From Phycisphaeraceae bacterium (GTDB lineage Bacteria; Planctomycetota; Phycisphaerae; Phycisphaerales; Phycisphaeraceae): DNA of 6,476 bases. Below, in pieces: positions 5,026 through 6,476 of this stretch. Below the pieces are notes generated by a model. It saw only the letters and a program-made list of their open reading frames with translations. It did no database searches and was not told where the DNA came from. How positions within the stretch are numbered: the first letter of the stretch is position 1; the number at the start of each line of letters is the position of its first letter. The position numbers and the translations under genes were made by a program. Location of the stretch: the NCBI GenBank assembly GCA_007119405.1, contig SKPT01000617.1:1-6476 (forward strand). Reading direction: 5' to 3'.

Positions 5026-5928
5026 ATGTTGGGTGGATTGCTGCTGCTGGGAACGATCGTCGGCCTGATCGTGCTGTGGATCCGGGTGTTTCGCCGAGCC
5101 GGTTCGGCCCTGCCGCATTGCCGTGCCTGTGGCTATCCCGCAAGAGGCGTGAGCACCTTTCAATGCCCTGAGTGTGGCAGCGACCTGCGCGAGGTGGGCA
5201 TCGCCACCGCGGCCGACAAGGCGCTGGGCCTCGGAGCCTTCCTTCTTGCATGGACGCTGTCGCTGATCCTCCCCGCATTCTGGTTGACCGATGTGGTCCT
5301 CTTGGAGTTGGCACCGCGTCGACAACACGTCGAGGCTCGACTGGATCTGCTCCCGCAGACCGGCGCTCGCTACACCGCCACCATCGACGCCCGGGTCACA
5401 CACACCGTCCGAGGCCACGGCGGTAACTTCTCAACCCACAGCGGCCCGCCAAATCCCAGTGGCCGGCCCGCCCCCATCGTCGTGACGATGGATCGTTGGC
5501 CGCCCGGCGTCGCGCCGGATGTGCTGGAAGTCGAGCTCATGTACGGCGGGGGCACGGTCACACTGACGCACAACCCGGCCACTGACGTCACAAGGATGTC
5601 CGGGGTCCGTGGCCAGACCCCCGGGGCCGCACCGTTATCTGCCGAACGGATCCGATCGCTGTTCGAGCACACGGGGCTTGACACGAATGACCCGGAACGG
5701 CGCGTCGAGGCCGAGGCGCTGCATGACATCCTCAACGCCGTGGCTGCTGGATCACCGCGGTTCACGACGGATCGTTATGCGGTGGGGCGACACATCACCG
5801 GGCGCGCGACGCAGGACGCCGCATCGGGTTGGGGCATGGGGTTATTCTGGCTCGTCGTCTACGGGGCCGGCATCGTGATCTTCGTGCGACGGCGCCGGAG
5901 GCTCACAACCCCCATGGCGCATCGGTAA
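5026..5928 (+). CDS. Zinc-ribbon membrane protein of unknown function
   Basis: A 300-residue protein I do not recognise beyond its architecture. Residues 2-19 are a strongly hydrophobic N-terminal segment (membrane anchor or uncleaved signal) followed by basic residues R20, R23 and R24. Residues 32-50 form a four-cysteine zinc ribbon, CxxC (C32, C35) and CxxC (C47, C50), of the CxxCGY...CPECG type common in planctomycete membrane proteins. Residues 67-94 hold a second hydrophobic segment, 95-265 a soluble domain, and 270-287 a third hydrophobic segment followed by RRRRR (288-292). The basic tail suggests a cytoplasmic C-terminus; by the positive-inside rule the ribbon is cytoplasmic and the 95-265 domain outside. 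Loop cysteines are absent. The codon mix is less extreme than in the upstream genes. It converges on pdxJ with 11 bases between stops. A regulatory or scaffolding role is possible, but no enzyme motif is visible. Confidence 0.75.
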   Translation: MLGGLLLLGTIVGLIVLWIRVFRRAGSALPHCRACGYPARGVSTFQCPECGSDLREVGIATAADKALGLGAFLLAWTLSLILPAFWLTDVVLLELAPRRQHVEARLDLLPQTGARYTATIDARVTHTVRGHGGNFSTHSGPPNPSGRPAPIVVTMDRWPPGVAPDVLEVELMYGGGTVTLTHNPATDVTRMSGVRGQTPGAAPLSAERIRSLFEHTGLDTNDPERRVEAEALHDILNAVAAGSPRFTTDRYAVGRHITGRATQDAASGWGMGLFWLVVYGAGIVIFVRRRRRLTTPMAHR

Positions 5929-5939
5929 GGAGTCGTCCG

Positions 5940-6476
5940 CTACTGCCCCATCGCCGCCAGATAGCGTCGCACCGCCTCCGCGAGGCCGTGGTGGAGCAGG
6001 GCGTCGGCGGTCAGCGCGTGGCCGATCGACACCTCCAGGATCCCGCCGATGGACACGAACCGCCCCAGGTTCTCCAGGTTCAGGTCGTGCCCGCCGTTGA
6101 CGCCCAGGCCGAGTTCCTGAGCGCGTCGGGCGGCGGCGGCGTACTGCTCGTGCACGCGGTCGGCCTCCGGGGAGCCGGCCGCGATCGCCCTGGCGTACCC
6201 CTCCGTGTAAAGCTCGATGCGGTCCGCCCCGGTGGCGGGCGCCAGCTCGATCTGCTCGATCACGGGATCCATGAACAGGCTCACCCGGCAGCCCAGGGCC
6301 TTGAGGTGCTCGACCACGGGCTTGACGCGCCCCGCGTCGCGCTTCAGATCCCACCCGTGGTCTGACGTCTTTTGAGCCGGGTCGTCCGGCACGAGCGTGC
6401 ACTGGTCGGGCTTCGCCTCGCCGACGATGGCCATGTAATCGCCCAGAAACGGGTTGCCCTCGATGTTGTATTCCAC
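5940..6476 (-). CDS. pdxJ: Pyridoxine 5'-phosphate synthase PdxJ (5' end cut by window)
   Basis: PdxJ condenses 1-deoxy-D-xylulose 5-phosphate with 3-amino-2-oxopropyl phosphate to pyridoxine 5'-phosphate, the last ring-forming step of the DXP-dependent vitamin B6 pathway, in the cytoplasm. The visible 178 residues begin EYNIEGNPF and carry KPDQCTLVPD (22-31), TSDHGWD (37-43), GADRIELYTE (83-92), NGGHDLNLEN (127-136), which holds the likely catalytic histidine H130, and the phosphate-binding SIGHAL (150-155). Against a usual length near 240 residues, about 60 N-terminal residues lie beyond the right edge; the GTG-reading codon at the edge is not the start. The NIEG and TSDHGWD wording fits the non-proteobacterial branch of the family. 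It ends with TAG (5942-5940), facing the zinc-ribbon gene, with no terminator between them. No vitamin B6 partner gene is in the window. Confidence 0.95.
   Translation of the reverse strand: MEYNIEGNPFLGDYMAIVGEAKPDQCTLVPDDPAQKTSDHGWDLKRDAGRVKPVVEHLKALGCRVSLFMDPVIEQIELAPATGADRIELYTEGYARAIAAGSPEADRVHEQYAAAARRAQELGLGVNGGHDLNLENLGRFVSIGGILEVSIGHALTADALLHHGLAEAVRRYLAAMGQ

Overview
The window is very G+C-rich and looks like chromosomal DNA of a free-living Planctomycetota bacterium, perhaps a Phycisphaerae-like lineage. That placement is an inference. It rests on an FGly-type sulfatase, a small membrane protein with the CxxCGY...CPECG zinc ribbon that is common in that phylum, the divergent D-aminoacylase-type amidohydrolase, and gaps filled with several palindromic repeat families. 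No phylogenetic marker is present to prove it.

Layout: a 5'-truncated N-acyl-D-amino-acid deacylase-like amidohydrolase (2-1618, +) is followed by a 299-base gap holding two abutting nested palindromes and then a likely promoter. Next is a cysteine-type sulfatase or phosphonate monoester hydrolase (1918-3432, +). A second gap (3433-3720) holds a short interspersed repeat and a 154-base composite palindrome. A secreted metallophosphoesterase follows (3721-4830, +), and its stop codon lies inside a second copy of the short repeat. A third gap (4831-5025) holds a G-run tract and a multi-hairpin palindrome. A zinc-ribbon membrane protein (5026-5928, +) then converges, 11 bases apart, on the 3' two-thirds of pdxJ (5940-6476, -), which runs off the right edge.

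Function: the amidohydrolase, sulfatase and phosphoesterase are all hydrolases acting on amide, sulfate-ester or phospho-ester bonds. They could serve scavenging of modified amino acids, sugars or phospho-compounds, but nothing in the sequence fixes a shared substrate. Each gene is separated from the next by a repeat-filled gap, so a single tight operon is not supported. PdxJ is vitamin B6 housekeeping.

The most unusual content is intergenic. All three gaps between co-directional genes carry a palindrome bounded by GGGTGCCAC / GTGGCACCC with different inner stems. They also carry a GTAGGGTGGG palindrome, a GTTAGCCGTCGC-armed palindrome and a 10-base-period CGATGCACA repeat. These resemble REP/BIME- or MITE-like elements. 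No transposase is in the window, and no CRISPR array, tRNA or rRNA was seen.
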